From positions 6,974,001-7,038,000 of the forward strand of contig NC_087099.1 of the NCBI RefSeq assembly GCF_963855985.1: 64,000 nucleotides of DNA, given 5' to 3'. The first letter of the stretch is position 1. Each line of letters begins with the position of its first letter. Source of the stretch: Ostrinia nubilalis. Its lineage: Eukaryota; Arthropoda; Insecta; Lepidoptera; Crambidae. Positions 50,431 through 64,000 of the stretch are shown here, piece after piece. A model generated the notes under the pieces. It saw only the letters and a program-made list of their open reading frames with translations, searched no databases and was not told where the DNA came from. The position numbers and the translations under genes are program-made.

Positions 50431-53400
50431 ACAGTTTTGAAATAACCATGCTAATACTGCAGACAGATCAGCAAGTACGAAACCTTATGAAAGACGCCAA
50501 ACGATTTCCTTAGTTCCAAATGAAAGGGACCCAACGCGGTATTAATAATGATTCGATTCAGATGCTCTCAATACGCACCTCACTATTTATTTTGCCAAAT
50601 AAATAGGGCTGAGCACGATAAACGCGGGCAGAAGGCCTGGTTATATAGGGAATCCTCGGCGACTAAGCGTCTTCAGAAGGGTTGTCACTCAGTCATTAAC
50701 TTTATTATTTAAATGCCTCGTCAACTTCAGTTGCCACAGTAAACGAACAAAAGGGAGGGAAGTGTTAAATTGCATATAAATAAATTAGGATTAAATTGAC
50801 CTAAATAATTGTCTGAATAAACGCATTGTAGAATTTTTCAATTTCCCTAATTTTGGTGTTGTTTTTTTAGTTTCAACGTTCGGTTTGGATTCCGAAACGT
50901 AGGTTGCTTTTATTTAAAGTTCTTAAAATTTCAAAGTGTATGGTTCAATTAATTTTTATCTTTATCTAGCTCTACCCTTATTTTCACTCTTGAAAAGAGC
51001 AAGTTATAGGTGTCTATTCAATGTATATTTTTAAGTATATTGTGCATATCTAATTTATTGTTACGGTATAAAACTTGTTTATTAAACTTTAAGCTTACAC
51101 TGACTCCAACATACATTAAGTAATGAAAATATTCCTTTTGGCATTGGTAAGCTAAATATAAACTATAAATAAATATCTTTGGACAATTTCACACAGCCCT
51201 TTCTAGCCCTAATGTAATGTAAGTAAGTAAAATATTTCCTCTATTTCTTCGATTTTTTCCCAGTATCCTTTTTAATCACGATAATGTTGCCAAAATGGCG
51301 TAAAGAAGTAGAAATTTCGCCATTTCCTCTTACATTAGTACTCTCAATAGCGAAACTCTAAGCATGAGAGATTAAAAGACCTTTTAAAAGTTTCTCTGTT
51401 AATTCTAAATCGGCGCAGGCGGCAATTTTAAACGGCCAATAAATCACTGGCTACAGCGTCGATAAACTCGAGAAAGCTAGCGTTAGATTGACTTTTGCAA
51501 GCGGTGTTTCCATTTGTGGCAGATAGAAATGTTGTCTGGGCTCGCTACGTAAATAGAAGCATGATCCTTATCATCTTATGTAGGTAGTTTATTGTGAAAT
51601 TATAGTCTTGTTCATTTAATTACATGTATGAAAGAAAAAGAAGCGTCATGGTAGATTCAGTTTTAAAATAAAATCGAATGATAATATTGTTCAATACGTT
51701 TATTTTCAGAGCAACACCAATAAAATAATTATAACAGAATTCTTTTAATTTTACAATATTCATAAATTAGAGTGCAGATTGGTCGGTATTATCTGCTGAA
51801 TACCTACTACCGAATGCCGGAAAAGCTACTTTTACACGAGCAAAATGTTACGTTTCCACCTTAATAACATTTTCAATATTATCCAATTTGTACTTTACCT
51901 TTATTCACAAAGTTTCATAATTTTAAAATAAACAGGTCCGAAACCAAGTAAGCGTCAGATTCTGGAATATTTAATAAAGCATAAATGGTGTTAATTTGAT
52001 AAAATTATTCCAAAAGATTCCGGGGTTCTACAGAAAGTTTCCACCGCAAAAAGTGGGTAGGATTTGTTTGGAGGCAACCCTATTTGCGAACCCTTTTTTC
52101 CGTCTTCGCAAATCGTCGGGGATTAAGCTAGGAGAGCTCACACCTTTTCACCAATATTTTTTTGTGGTTCAACCGCTGGTAAACCGCCATGATACAAAGT
52201 GTTTTGCCGACGATCAATAGGCGTTTTGAAAGATAACGTTTCGTTACAACTCTTATTGATATTTTGATGAAGAAGGGTGAGGCCGAGTAAACAGGATTTA
52301 GAGATTTTTTCCCGTTTTGTTGCAACCTCTGAAAAGGTAAAGAGTAATCTGCTCAGCTATAAAAGCTGTGTACAGCATTAAAGAGATTTTACATGGGTAA
52401 AAATATTGCTATAGGGATTTGGGTTAGCAAATCTCAAACGATCGAACGGCCACAATACCGATATAAATAATGTTGGCCCAAATATATTTCTAAACTTATA
52501 AATTATCTCGACCACAATATCTACTCTATCTCATATTACGTATTGTATACGAAAAGAAATGAGCTCTACAATATCTGTTTTCCTTTTTCGTTTTGTGAAG
52601 AACGTGATTTACACAGTGCGACGCAAAGTGACAAGTCATTTTGTCGACAAAACTCTTTGACGCGGATTGAAATTATTGCATTGTAAACATTTTGAGAAAA
52701 TCTTTTTACATGCGGCAACGAGAACGTAAAACTTTGTTCGTTTCAAATTCAATATATTATGGCGAGCGTGCTCTCGCTCAGCCGACACCGAAACTCACTC
52801 GAGCGTTGCTCACAGAAAATTTATTGTTTTTCTAAGAAAATTTTCTTCGCACGACGCTACATCCTTGTTGGGTCCCAAGGGTAGACTTGCAAAAACTTAA
52901 TGACGTCTCGAGAAGCTAGATTGTTTAACTTCATTGTGCTAGCTCAAAGTATAGCAAATAGAGTGCACGCTCACTGTTTTTGTTACAAATAAGAAGGTAT
53001 TTCAGATACCGGAATATATTAATATATCAACCGAGCCCCACAGTTCTAGTTAGATTGTATATTTAAGCAATGATTAAGACTCTCCTATTTCATACGAGTG
53101 TGATTTTTATGTTAGGAATTGGTGAGATATAAATTAACTGTATAATTTTGATTCAGCTAGAGTTTGTTTCAGGGTTAGAGTTAGTAATTACTTTTCTACC
53201 TACTTATTAATTCATTGTAATAATCACAAGTTTATTCTTTAGGATTAATACATATAAAGATGTTACTCGAAAATAAGGGTAAAAATCCGCTTACGTACTT
53301 CATACGATCACCTTCAAACACGAGGTTAACATTTGAAAGCGCCCATAAACACGTTACGAACAATGTTTGGGCGTTACATAAATATGTTATGCAAACAAAA

Positions 53401-56400
53401 AAGGGATCTCGCCAACGGCATAGTTTCAAGATAGTCTTTTATCGGACATATAATAACGTTCTGTGAAAAATCGTTAGCCTGTGCTCACGTCGCGGGGACA
53501 CGTGCGGGGGTACTCCCGAGACTGATCCCTCCTGCTTAGATTAAATTTGTTCCTATAAAAATGTGTCCTCCAGTCGATAACGCTGGAAATGTGCAGATGT
53601 CGCCGGGCAGTGTATGGAGACGTGCCGGGCCTACCGACTCCCGGGGCGGCGTTCAAACCTTCGAATCTGAGATCAAAACAATGTCTGATTTTTTAAGGAA
53701 ATGGTAAAAGATATCTTGTACATCTATTTTTGTGGTTTTGAATGGATTCTTAGAAAGTATAACTTTTTCTTGATTTGGATTTGATACATAACCTGTAAAA
53801 AGGACATAATAATTCATAATGTAGGTAGCTAGCGACCTTATTAGTACAATGAAAAGGTCAAAAACAATCCGGGAATCAAAATCCCACATTGGTAGAGCTA
53901 AAATTATATTGAAACGCACCTTTTAAAAGCTTAATTGTAAAACATAACGTGTATGAAACGTTACGATGCGTATGAGTCGCACATGTTTTAGAGACAAATA
54001 TTGTGTGTTGCCTAAATTAACTCTTTCCGTGAATATCTTTATATTTTTCCACTGACCTATTTCACCTATTTCTTATCTGGTTTGAGATTATACTTTTGTA
54101 TTCGAAGTAAAAGCGAAGAAATCAGATTTAACGCATTAACAATGAATTAAGGAAAAGCGGTTCGCAACTTTTATTTTGTGATCACGAACCAAAACTTGTA
54201 CATTTAGCTCTGAAAAACTGTGAATCATTCCAAGCCGGGGAATCAATATTGAAAAGCACGAAAAGTTGAAAACAAAATAAATCTTTTTAGCTTCGCATTT
54301 TTTATGCTCTTCAGAAGATGGGGCCATTTTGATCGCGGTTTTATTTGACTCATTTTTTCTTTGGAGTTTGATACGATTATGTTGACTCTTGAAAATAAAT
54401 AATGTATGTAATATGTCCTTGGTCTACGTTGTGACATCTAGTCCCAAACTAAAGTTTGTGCTGTGGATACCAGAAATTATATAGGCACATAGAGATATTT
54501 TAAGTATAAAAACCTATTTGTGTTATATGTATAGTATCAGTAACAGAGTACATTAATAATGTTTCGAATAATAGTAAAGGTATAAAAGAAAATCTGAGCG
54601 GCTGACATCAATACCCATCTCCTCCTTTTCGGTCCTATTCAAAACACCTTTGACGACCAGTAAATAATACACCAACTTGTAAATATTTCTCCGAAACGAA
54701 ACACGGGTATAATTTGAAATTTAGTATACACGACTGAAAGTTAAAATTGCCATCAGTGGATCCAATTAAAAATTACATTAACAAACGAAGTTTATCATCG
54801 TTATGTAACAGAAACCATCAATACGTCAATAAAGTAATAACAACCAATAAGAAATTTGATATTCACCTTAAATAATTACGGCCGTTACCCGTCAAATTAT
54901 TCATCAATAACGTACACAAAGGCTGACAAGAAGATTCATCAAGACGCCATTGAAGGTGAAACAATACAGCTTCAGTGTGGCAGTGTTTAGCGCCTCGTAT
55001 TGTCCAGAGATTGATCGCGATTACGCCGCGAAGTTGCGCGTGCGTCGCTTACCTCCGACAATGGGCCAGCCGGAATATCGGTAATCTAATTATGATTGGA
55101 CAAAGAACACGACCCCGTGAACCTTTGCCAAATTATTTAATTAACTCCCGAAGTTTCAGTATATCGGGGAAAAGTTAGCGGTTGCCCTTCGACCTCCTGC
55201 CTAATTTTTAAAGGTATTACAATGAAGGGTTTTCTGCGATTCGGTGAAATTGTTCAAAATACTTTTTGAAACTGGTAACATTCGCTTGAGCTGTGAAAGT
55301 TAATGAATCAATTACCTATTTAAATGCCATCTGGTTCACATTATTTTCTCCTACGTTACTGTTTTCAATCGATACAGCAGTTTAAATCGATGCTATGCTA
55401 CATGCACCTACCTACTTTAAAACTTTAAATCGAGTTTCAGTGACTGTATATAAATGGCAATTTTGCTTCGTCCATTCAATTTGCAATTGTAAAAAGGTGT
55501 CACCCACACTCACGAACATGTACATGGAACTCGCAACAACCTTTGTTTATTTTGTCCACTCGTAATTTTGTGAGTATAGAGAATGAAAGCTCTACTGTTC
55601 TACAGACCGTTATCAAGCGATTCCAAGTAGTTTCTTCAAATAAGCGCGATGATTTAATATTTTCTCAACTACATAATACATACAGGCGAGTACATTCTCT
55701 CGAACGTACGAAATTACGTTCTAAGGATCGGCTTGTGAAAAAAATATTTTTACATAACAACATTTCCATTTCATTTCAAAAGAGAAACGATCCAATAAAA
55801 CGCATATTACCTCGTCGCATTGTAAAAGAAAATTTGAAAAGTAGGGGTGTCTACAGACGGATGGTATAACAATTCGGTGCCATTTGCTCTCGAGGCTGTG
55901 TACGGCTACGTGCTTGCGTGGAAACTTTTTTGGCGACTATAAAGAAAATTCCTTTCGTTGAATTTACGATTTCCCTATCGCGCTTAAGCGGCAAATCATG
56001 GCGCGCGGATGAAATATTATTGTTCTTAGGATCCGCGCACGTGTAGCGCTAAGCTCACCCGGTGATATAGAATATTGGCCGGATATCACGTGCGCCGCTC
56101 TTTTAACCATTTCTGTCGACAATTTATGTACTTACGTGTCACGTTGTCAAATCCCGTGCCTAAAGCTCCTTTAATAAGAATTATCAAAAAGTTTATGTAG
56201 ACCCGGAAATGTTCAAAAATGAACTCGCAACTTGGTTTAAGCATTCGGAGTGTTTCCATAGAGACAATATCGGCGGAGAGATTTTAGGTAAATTGACAGG
56301 TCTGCCCGATAATACCACTTGTTTCGGGGATATAGAGCTGAAGTTAAGAAGATTTCGAAATGTGGAAGCTTTTACGTACGAAGGAAGAAAGAACGTAGTA

Positions 56401-56468
56401 GTGGTTGGTATTTGCCTTCGAATTGGATTGTTGGCTGACACACATGAATAGTTAGTAATAGTTTTAGG

Positions 56469-56486
56469 GGTGCACATGAGTGCACC
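56469..56486. repeat. Short perfect hairpin GGTGCAC-ATGA-GTGCACC
   Basis: Seven-base stem with a four-base loop, at the edge of a less AT-rich patch (56200-56480). Could be a binding site for a dimer; no function is known. Confidence 0.4.
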
Positions 56487-58372
56487 TTTGAAACACTAAT
56501 GTACTAACTTGATTTTTAATAAGTACCTAGGTACTTCTCTTTTGCTTGTGTATTGATGTTATTGAAAAAAAAAACTGTAAATATTCGACAAGCAATGCAT
56601 CTAAAAGTCATGTGATGCGCTGAAAAAGTAAAAAACCCTCTGTACGCAAGTGTACCTCGCTCATGGGCGGTTTTAGACATTGCAGTTTGGATCGCTGTTA
56701 AAATATTGTGGAGTGTTTGCTAAACTGACCAGTACTTTACTGGCAGCAAACGACTGACGATAAATGGTCTGTCTACGATCGCGATTCGTTCAAAAATAAA
56801 AAAAGGAACATTGACGTCACGTTGGAAAACATACGTTTGGAAAAATACGTGTAGCTCGGGCCGATCGGCCTGTGTTGTCTGCGGTTACAGACGCTCTGCT
56901 GACGGATCACGAATATCGTTGCGGGGAGCGACTATCGAATATACAATGGAGTCCTTTGTTCGCCGAAAAATATTCGCGAGTTTTGAAGATAACAGACAAT
57001 AACTTAATGCCGCGCTCGGCGCAGCGGCAATTTGCAGCGAAATTTTAGCTGTTAAATGTTTATTCGGGTTCAAATACGACGTAAACTAACATGAAATAAG
57101 TTTCTCACGGTACAAGTCCCGGATAGATAAAGATAATAGCTTAGTGTTAAATATGTATGTAGAGTACCTTCCTAGGTAATGGCAGAGGCTTTTACGTCAC
57201 CTCTTTCTAATAAAACGTCGCTTAGTACTCAAATTATTTTGAGTATTTATAGTAATTATTTAGCCTGTAAGAATTATTTATAGGTTTAAGTATATTAGTG
57301 AGATACACAACGTATACGTATCTACTTATATTTTACCGTCATTCCAGAATGTTAAAAGAACCTACGAAATATATTCGAGAAAGTGATAATCTTCACATTT
57401 GAATCGTAACTAAATAGAAAAGTGTAAAAATAATTACATAAAATTGCTGTTAACAAGTTTCTCAAGAAAAATGCCAATGCAAACTAAACTCATTTTCTTA
57501 AAGGAATTTTTAAATGGCTTTCATACATAAAAGGACAGAAATCTAGAAACTCGCGAGACATCTTTTCATAATAACTTGTTGGTGCACTAATGAATGGCGC
57601 TCATAACTTTAATGAAACTGGAATATTACTAACTAACAACAAAACCTACTTAATTATTACTTCAAGAGAAATAAGCTTCTATGATTTGACATGAAAGTAT
57701 TTTAAATTTTTGTCCTGTGGCCAGCATTTAAGCACGGTAATAATATCATACAGTATTGTAACTTCATATAAACCGACGAAACGCGAGTTTTCCTTCGAAT
57801 TTCAAAACTCGGGACGCGGTAGAGATGAAAAAATTAGGGGTGTCGCGATGGTGCCGAACGGACGTCGATGGCCTAATGTTGAAAATGACTAAGGTGATTG
57901 AATTTGACTGACCGTAATTTACGGTCAAATTTGTCAAAAACTAGTCATTAACTGTCAGAAATGGTCATTTTCAGTCAGTTTGATTTGAAATGAAAATTAT
58001 AAATTGTATAAAACCAGCTTTTGCCAACGATTTCCCCCGCCTGAAATTAAAGTAACAGGTCATTAAGTACTCATTATGATTAGTAGATTCAAAATTATTT
58101 TAGTATGTTTTTAAATTAAATCTACTAATCACAAAACAACACGCATTTTTATCCTATTCCATTCACAAAGTATTTTGTTTGTCTAAATAAAAAAAAATAC
58201 AATCACAAAACCAGATAGAAATTTAAGTAGACAGATGTAATTAGAATGGGTACTGTAAGTGAGCAGCCCTATCGCATGTTGTTGTTGTTATACGTCACGG
58301 TATGCCGTGACGTACCGCGGGGCTGTTGACATTTATATCAAAAATATGTAGTCCAGTCAATAAAGCATTATA

Positions 58373-59346
58373 CACTCGCGAGCAAAAGTATGGAATCACT
58401 TACATGAAGTTGTTTCCACGCGATCTTGTGTACTAACGAATTTGTTAGTAACAAAAAAAGTAGCACCATTTTAAAGATTAAACTTTTAACTTTAATTTGA
58501 TACCAAATTCATTTAAATCACACCGGTATTTAAAAAGATATCCCGGCTGATGTGAAGAAGTAAGAAAAAAGACATGTATCAACTGTTTGATACGTCGCGA
58601 GTTGTGGCCTATTTACCCCCTATAAAAGCAATTGAAAGCGTGCTTATCGGTGACCTGCCGTCAGTTTCAAGCCTGTGGCAGGCCTTTTTGGAGTCAAATT
58701 CTATTGTTTATATCTTAGACGAACAGTCCACTTGCTAACAGCTATCCTACGAACATTTCTGAGCTCTTGCTGGACGTCGATACCAGTCAAATGACGATTT
58801 CGTAGAGAAGTAGACATGAAAAAACGGTTTTCCCTCTGCGATGTGCACCGGCAATGTTCAGAACTTGATCTCGGGATAAAGCCACCAGTCTCCCGAAAGC
58901 GTCTTAAAACTTTCGAAACCCAGGACTGGCTTATGTGGAGCTGATGTGCGACAGCCCGCTGGCTGAGCCCTTCTTGGAATAGTGCAATGATTTGTGCTGC
59001 TTCTGAAGGTGTAGAATCCCAGGTAAAGTGTCAAAAGAAGCGGAGATGTGTATGGATCAACGTGTGAAAGCAAAAATCCGAAAACACTTGCTTTTATGGG
59101 GGGTAAATAGGCCACAACTCGCGACGTATCAAACAGTTGATACATGTCTTTTTCCTTACTTCTTCACATCAGCCGGGATATCTTTTTAAATACTGGTGTG
59201 ATTTAAATGAATTTGGTATCAATTTAAAGTTAAAAATGTAATCTTTAAAATGGTGCTACTTTTTTTGTAACTAACAAATTGGTTAGTACACAAGATCGCG
59301 TGGAAACAACTTCATGTAAGTGATTCCATACTTTTGCTCGCAAGTG
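58373..59346. mobile_element. Deleted Tc1-like element with ~257-bp inverted ends
   Basis: Ends CACTCGCGAGCAAAAGTATG and, inverted, CACTTGCGAGCAAAAGTATG, each flanked by TA (58371-58372, 59347-59348). The inverted ends run to about 58630 and from about 59090. Between them lies only the N-terminal part of a transposase (separate entry), so this is an internally deleted, non-autonomous copy. Confidence 0.92.
58630..59035 (-). pseudogene. Tc1-type transposase N-terminal fragment
   Basis: Minus-strand reading gives AAQIIALFQEGLSQRAVAHQ, then SQSWVSKVLRRFRETG (first helix-turn-helix) and NLTPKRPATGLKLTAGHR (end of the second DNA-binding domain). Two in-frame stops occur: TAG at 58701-58703 and TAA at 58644-58646. 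The catalytic domain with its DDE/D residues is gone, replaced by the inverted end. It cannot make an active enzyme; a DNA-binding fragment from the first segment is the most it could encode. Confidence 0.9.
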
Positions 59347-59348
59347 TA

Positions 59349-60674
59349 GATGGAAAACTGTAGAACACAATTTCTGACTTCAGGACTTTATTTAGACTAG
59401 TTAGGAGGTGAACATAGCAAAAGTCCCCGCCCTTAGCCCTTGAGCCGGCGAGGAGAGGGGGGTTTAAAGGTGCCACTTTTCGGTTTTTCGCTTAATCCTC
59501 GAAAACTATGCGTCCTAGTGACATGACTACTATGAACTAAAAAAAGCATATTCAATTTGCTACAGGTGAGATAGTCAAGTTTTTTTATATCTTGTATAGT
59601 TTTCGCGGCATCTACTCTAGAAGGTCTGTAATATTGGAAATTTTATTTTTGTCTTACATGTTCCCATCGGGAGAAAATCGACTAAATCAACATTGAGCAA
59701 TCATTCTAGACATGCGGGAGCATGTTTAGCCTAGTTCCAGGGAGGGGACTGCACCGTGCGTATATTTAGACGAACCACTTTGAGCCGCATTTGACTCCTC
59801 ATCACTCAAAAACGACTGTGCATTAACACTTCAAATTTGGCTCATGTGTCGAGTCTTGCAATATATACGTCAGCTTCAAATTTCATAAATGTGACTCAAA
59901 CGGTTCTTTAGGTATTGACGTCCAAAAATCTACATGTCTGACCTATAGACCAAATTCTAACTACTTCCAGATGACCTCGAAGGTTCAAATTTGGCATCCA
60001 GAAAGGTAGTTATGTAAATACAAAGGAACAAATAAAAAACCAGTAAATTTTAACATTTCACAGGTGATAGATAGATTTTAGTGTTCTAAATGACGATTTT
60101 TGAACGTCAATACCTAAATAACCGTTTGAGGTATATTTATGAAATTTGAAGCTGATGTATAGCTTGCAAGTCTCAATACATGAGCCAAATTTGAAGTGTT
60201 AATGCACAGTAGTTTTTGAATGATGAGGAGTCAAAAGTGGCTCCAATTGATTCGTCTAAATATACGCACGGTGCAGTCCCCTCCCTGGAACTAGGCTTAA
60301 CTTGCTCCCGCATGTCTATAGTGTTTGCTCAATGTTGATTTAGTCGATTTTCTCCTGATAGGAATATGTAAGACAAAAATAAAATTTCCAATTTTACAGA
60401 CCTTCTAGAGTAGATGCCGCAAAAACTATACAAGATATAGAAAAACTTGACGGTCTCGTCTGTAGCAAATTGAATAAGCTTTTTTTGGTTCATAGTAGTC
60501 ATGTCACTAGGACGCATAGTTTCCGAGGATTAAACGAAAAACCGAAAAGTGGTACCTTTAAACTCCCCTCTCCCCGCCGGCTCAAGGGCTAAGGGCGGAC
60601 TTTTGGTATGTTCACCTCCTAACTAGGCTAAATAAAGTCCCGAGGTCAGAAATTGTGTTCCACGGATTTCTCTC
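59349..60674. mobile_element. 1.33-kb fold-back element flanked by TA
   Basis: Arm 59349-59930 returns inverted at 60095-60674 with scattered differences; the centre (59931-60094) is about 164 bp. Outer ends read GATGGAAAACTGTAGAACAC and, inverted, GAGAGAAATCCGTGGAACAC. TA lies outside both ends (59347-59348, 60675-60676). No open frame of note. The TA suggests a Tc1/mariner-mobilised element; the family is unknown to me. Confidence 0.85.
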
Positions 60675-63600
60675 TACACCGTCGTTAAGGCATTCATTGA
60701 CTGGACTAATGGCCGAGTTGGAATACTGTATAGATAGTATTACCGTGATTTAAGTATGCTCTACATTTCGTTGAAAAATCGAACCTGTCAAAATCATAGG
60801 TAGCAGTTCCTATGTTCTGCTTGATATACATAAGTACGTCCGTATGTGCAATCTCACGCTCACAATACATAAATCTGCCGTATAATTTCTGTAAGAAATA
60901 TTTGTTCTACATACGTATTACTCCAAACGAATAAAATACGCATTAAAAAACAATCTCGAACCGAACGCGAATTCGCGAGGAAGCAGTAAAAATCACATAG
61001 AGAGCCAAATATATGGCCTTAGTACGTGTTAAAATAATAGGTAGGTATTGGAAACACACGCCTTTTTAAAATAATTCTTGTGAATGCGTTTGACAACGAG
61101 ATGTAATTTGGGAAAGGAATGGACTGGTAAATCAACCAACACAGTCCAAAAAACTTTGCAACCACTAAGTACAAGTAACTAGTGGCAATTTTGACTCTCC
61201 GATTTATTTTATCCAATTGAATTTCAGACAGAAATGTAACAAAAACAATAAACGATAACACAATACGAAAGGCGTTTTTGTGTAATATTTTATTTAACAA
61301 AATAATATTGGTCAACAGGAGTCAGATTCAATTGAAAATACTTTCCTGTTTAAGCGCAATGTAAATCAAAATGGCATTACCAAAATGCGTTGATTAAATT
61401 ATAAAATCCAGTTAAACTTTGTAAAGTTCGAACCTTTTCATCGACCTTGTCGCTGGCAGATCAATCTACCACAAAATGTTATCTTTAATGGATTTAACTT
61501 TTAAGTCCCATGAGAACTTAAGTAGTAGTAAGGTTCAAAATCTTGACATTTAGTGTTAGCTTTATGTTCTGACGCTGTACAATTTTAATTTAGAAGTTAT
61601 AAATTGGCAACCTATATAATAAAAGGTACTCGCCTACTTAATTCAATAACCTAATATTACATTCACTTTCACATACACAGACTCACTCTTCATTAAGATG
61701 TAATTTTACTATTGGCACAAAAGTAAAGAAAGTGCTATTGGGGTGGTTTGGTTTTACTATTAAAAACTTGATGAACTATCATGTACAGCCGTAGTACATC
61801 AGTTTCATTGATTGAAGTTGCAAAATAGCACTTTGAATACCTAAAAAGCGACTAATTATGTTGTTTATGTACATTTTAAACCATTTTTTTGTGAATTTGC
61901 TTGTAGAGCCAGTTAATAAATAACCAAATCCCTCAATGCGTATATTCATTTTGTTGAGAAAAGAAGCTGATTTAAAATGGCGCCTCTGTTTGGATACAGA
62001 CATCAATCACTCGTACCTGAAACATTGAATTCTTCGGAGAATAGACCGGCCACAAAGGAGGCCGACTTCTGAAAACATTAACTTACGTACCTTTTGATTG
62101 GGCTAGCTTTTTAGGGTTTTAGAATAAGGTTTTATTGTACTCCGCCCTACTTTAAGTTTACTTAGGAAAAGTGTTTTATTTTTTCGCAAAGTAAATCACG
62201 AAACAATAAGAGAGATAGTTATTATTTTTCAACAAAAATTCCACTCGTTTCGTAGAAGCATTGACACAGTTTTAAATATAAATATTGATAATACAAAAAA
62301 TAATTGATAACTTTCCTTTTTTAACGCAGTTTATAGGGTTGTGTCTTTTGAGCATTTCGTATGTGTATAATTTGTGAAACGTAAATAAAAATATCTTAAG
62401 TCTTAAATGTATGCTACTTGTAGGTTGGAGTCTACTAGACACTGTTAATTTTGTATATGTATTTTGTTATGTAAATGATATGTATGTATGTGTACTTATT
62501 GAATAAAATTAAAAAAAGATACCAACATAATTTAAAATTAATGTATAAGTCAAAAGTTAATAATTTTGCGTTAATAATGTACTAACACCTTCTTTTGTGT
62601 CTCCTTGAGTAATCAGGTGGAATCAGAAAGTCTTTAGTCGCCCTTTCATCCGTAACATGTTCATTAATACTTGAATTTCAATATTCCGCTATTGGGTATC
62701 AGCATCTGACCAATATGCTCTGAACTTCTCTTCACAGTACATCAGGCCAAACGCTATGGCATCTTTAATGTACTTGTAATAAGTACGAATATGCAGCAAA
62801 AATTGTATTCTGATTCTGGTCACTGTACATTACTCGTTCCATGTAGATTTCTGTGCATGTTTCGAGGATCGCTGTCATTAGATAAATCGTTAGTGCAGTG
62901 GATACCAACCTTCCTCGAACAAACCTTCGTGTGTATATTTACCAAACCGACAATAGATAACTCCGGGTTCCGTACGTGGCGAGATTTATCCTTTGCGTTT
63001 TTGAATTGCATTTGAAACTGCTTGCTTATTTCCACTTTACAGCTCAAGGGTCAGAGAATAATGTTATTGGTTTAACGATAAATTCACAGCGTCTGCTTCT
63101 CAATGGTGCTTGAGTTTTTTACTAGAGATAAATAATTTTAAGTTGGTCTATCACACTCTCATTTATTTCTATGTCGATTAGATAACGTATAATTTGCTTT
63201 TACAGATTAGTAAAAAATATTTTAAAAATTATACTCGCATGGCGTATAGATGCTCGTGTAATGTACACTAACTTTCGCACAAGTTGCAACTGCAAGGTTC
63301 CTCAAAAGGGCAAACCATCAGGTAAAGCGGTCAATGACCTAAATATCAAGACGTCATCTTATTATTAAAAATTACTTACAAAACAAAACTAATAAATTTT
63401 ATGAAAAACATTACAATTTTTCGCAGCCTCCGGAGACGGCTCCTCTCAGCTCTCAAGGCCCGAACGCTCGCACTTATCTATATTTTTAATCAGCGTTACG
63501 GAAAGTGAAGTTATTTGCTCGTTCAATTTATTTCACAAGTCGTTAATATCATGATTGATTTCGACGCTGGCCTTAACGATACATGAAATATTCGCGCTCA

Positions 63601-64000
63601 TTAAATCAGGTGCCGCGGGAGTGGAGTGTGCGCGAGGGCTCTCACCCAATCACGGTTCAGTAAATATATGATGTCGAGCGCTTCGATAAATTAATACAAC
63701 ACCGAATTTTGTAATTCTAGGCGATGTGACATCTGGAAGCTAGGGTCTTGGTGTCCATTTTGTTACTGAATCAAAGCATCTTGCGCAGAAGTGTTATAGC
63801 GTTGTCACTTCGCCACAGGGTCATAGCAATTTTGCATAGAGTCATTATTAAACTTTTGTAAGTTTATTCCATTGTGATGCAGATTTCTTAGGAATCGTTA
63901 GAAATACAATGATTGTTCTTAGAATCGAAAATCGAAAGAAAAGCTTGTCTTAAATTTTCTGAAAGCTTACATTGTCAGACTCTTTTATAAAACTACGTGG

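Larger units (their letters stand above)
47871..64000. other. Upstream flank, no second gene recognised
   Basis: Mostly AT-rich. Recognisable content is the MITE at 48841, the LINE scrap at 50250, and the two inverted-repeat elements at 58373-60674. Less AT-rich patches at 53480-53650, 54975-55130, 56200-56480 and 56800-57060 have no readable protein motif. 60680-64000 shows nothing. Distal promoter or upstream 5' UTR exons of the DIP gene could lie here unseen. Confidence 0.6.

Noticed and set aside
55543..55869. 108-codon open frame on the plus strand
   Set aside because: Lys/Arg/Ile-rich composition follows base composition, with no motif, no splice context and no promoter. Length is within chance for this much AT-rich DNA.
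62791..63047. Frames open on both strands for about 75 codons
   Set aside because: Mutually antisense, without motif or splice context.

Overview
The window is animal nuclear DNA, most likely from a moth or butterfly. It is AT-rich and intron-dominated. It carries repeat families that I know as common in Lepidoptera: LINE tails reading 'W..LGEAYVQQWT', the 'GCTTTTGCCCGCGGCTTC' and 'GCGGCCGCCCGCGACTTCG' interspersed repeats, and Harbinger-like MITEs with TTA duplications. The host group is inferred from these repeats and the gene family; no species is claimed.

One protein-coding gene fills most of the window. It lies on the minus strand from 47493 (start codon) to 4368 (stop codon). Ten coding exons join in frame (1209 bases) into a 402-residue protein with a signal peptide, three immunoglobulin domains and a short hydrophobic C-terminus of GPI-anchor type. 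It belongs to the insect DIP family (Dpr-interacting proteins, often annotated 'lachesin-like'), neuronal adhesion receptors that bind Dpr proteins during synaptic partner choice. All splice junctions are GT-AG. Every intron is phase 1 except intron 2, which is phase 0 and cuts Ig1.

Layout: 1-3641 is 3' flank with one LINE scrap. 3642-4367 is the probable 3' UTR. 4368-6984 holds exons 10 to 6, close together. Intron 5 (6985-13201) holds a four-unit tandem array into which a 1.45-kb fold-back and a MITE were inserted. Introns 4, 3 and 2 follow. Intron 2 holds LINE fragments, one with a nearly intact reverse transcriptase C-terminus, and a scatter of a GGTGGC motif. Intron 1 (24749-47408) is 22.7 kb. 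It holds many MITEs, a 1.29-kb element with an 8-bp target duplication, a 308-bp hAT-type MITE, and less AT-rich patches that could be enhancers or an internal promoter. A CpG-dense segment just upstream of the start codon (about 47640-47815) is the likely promoter or 5' UTR. From there to 64000 I see no second gene, only transposon remnants. The most striking is a deleted Tc1-like element lying directly against a 1.33-kb fold-back and apparently sharing one TA dinucleotide with it.

No bacterial-type system, CRISPR array, rRNA or intact tRNA gene is visible. The most unusual content is the set of large inverted-repeat elements and the way they nest or abut.
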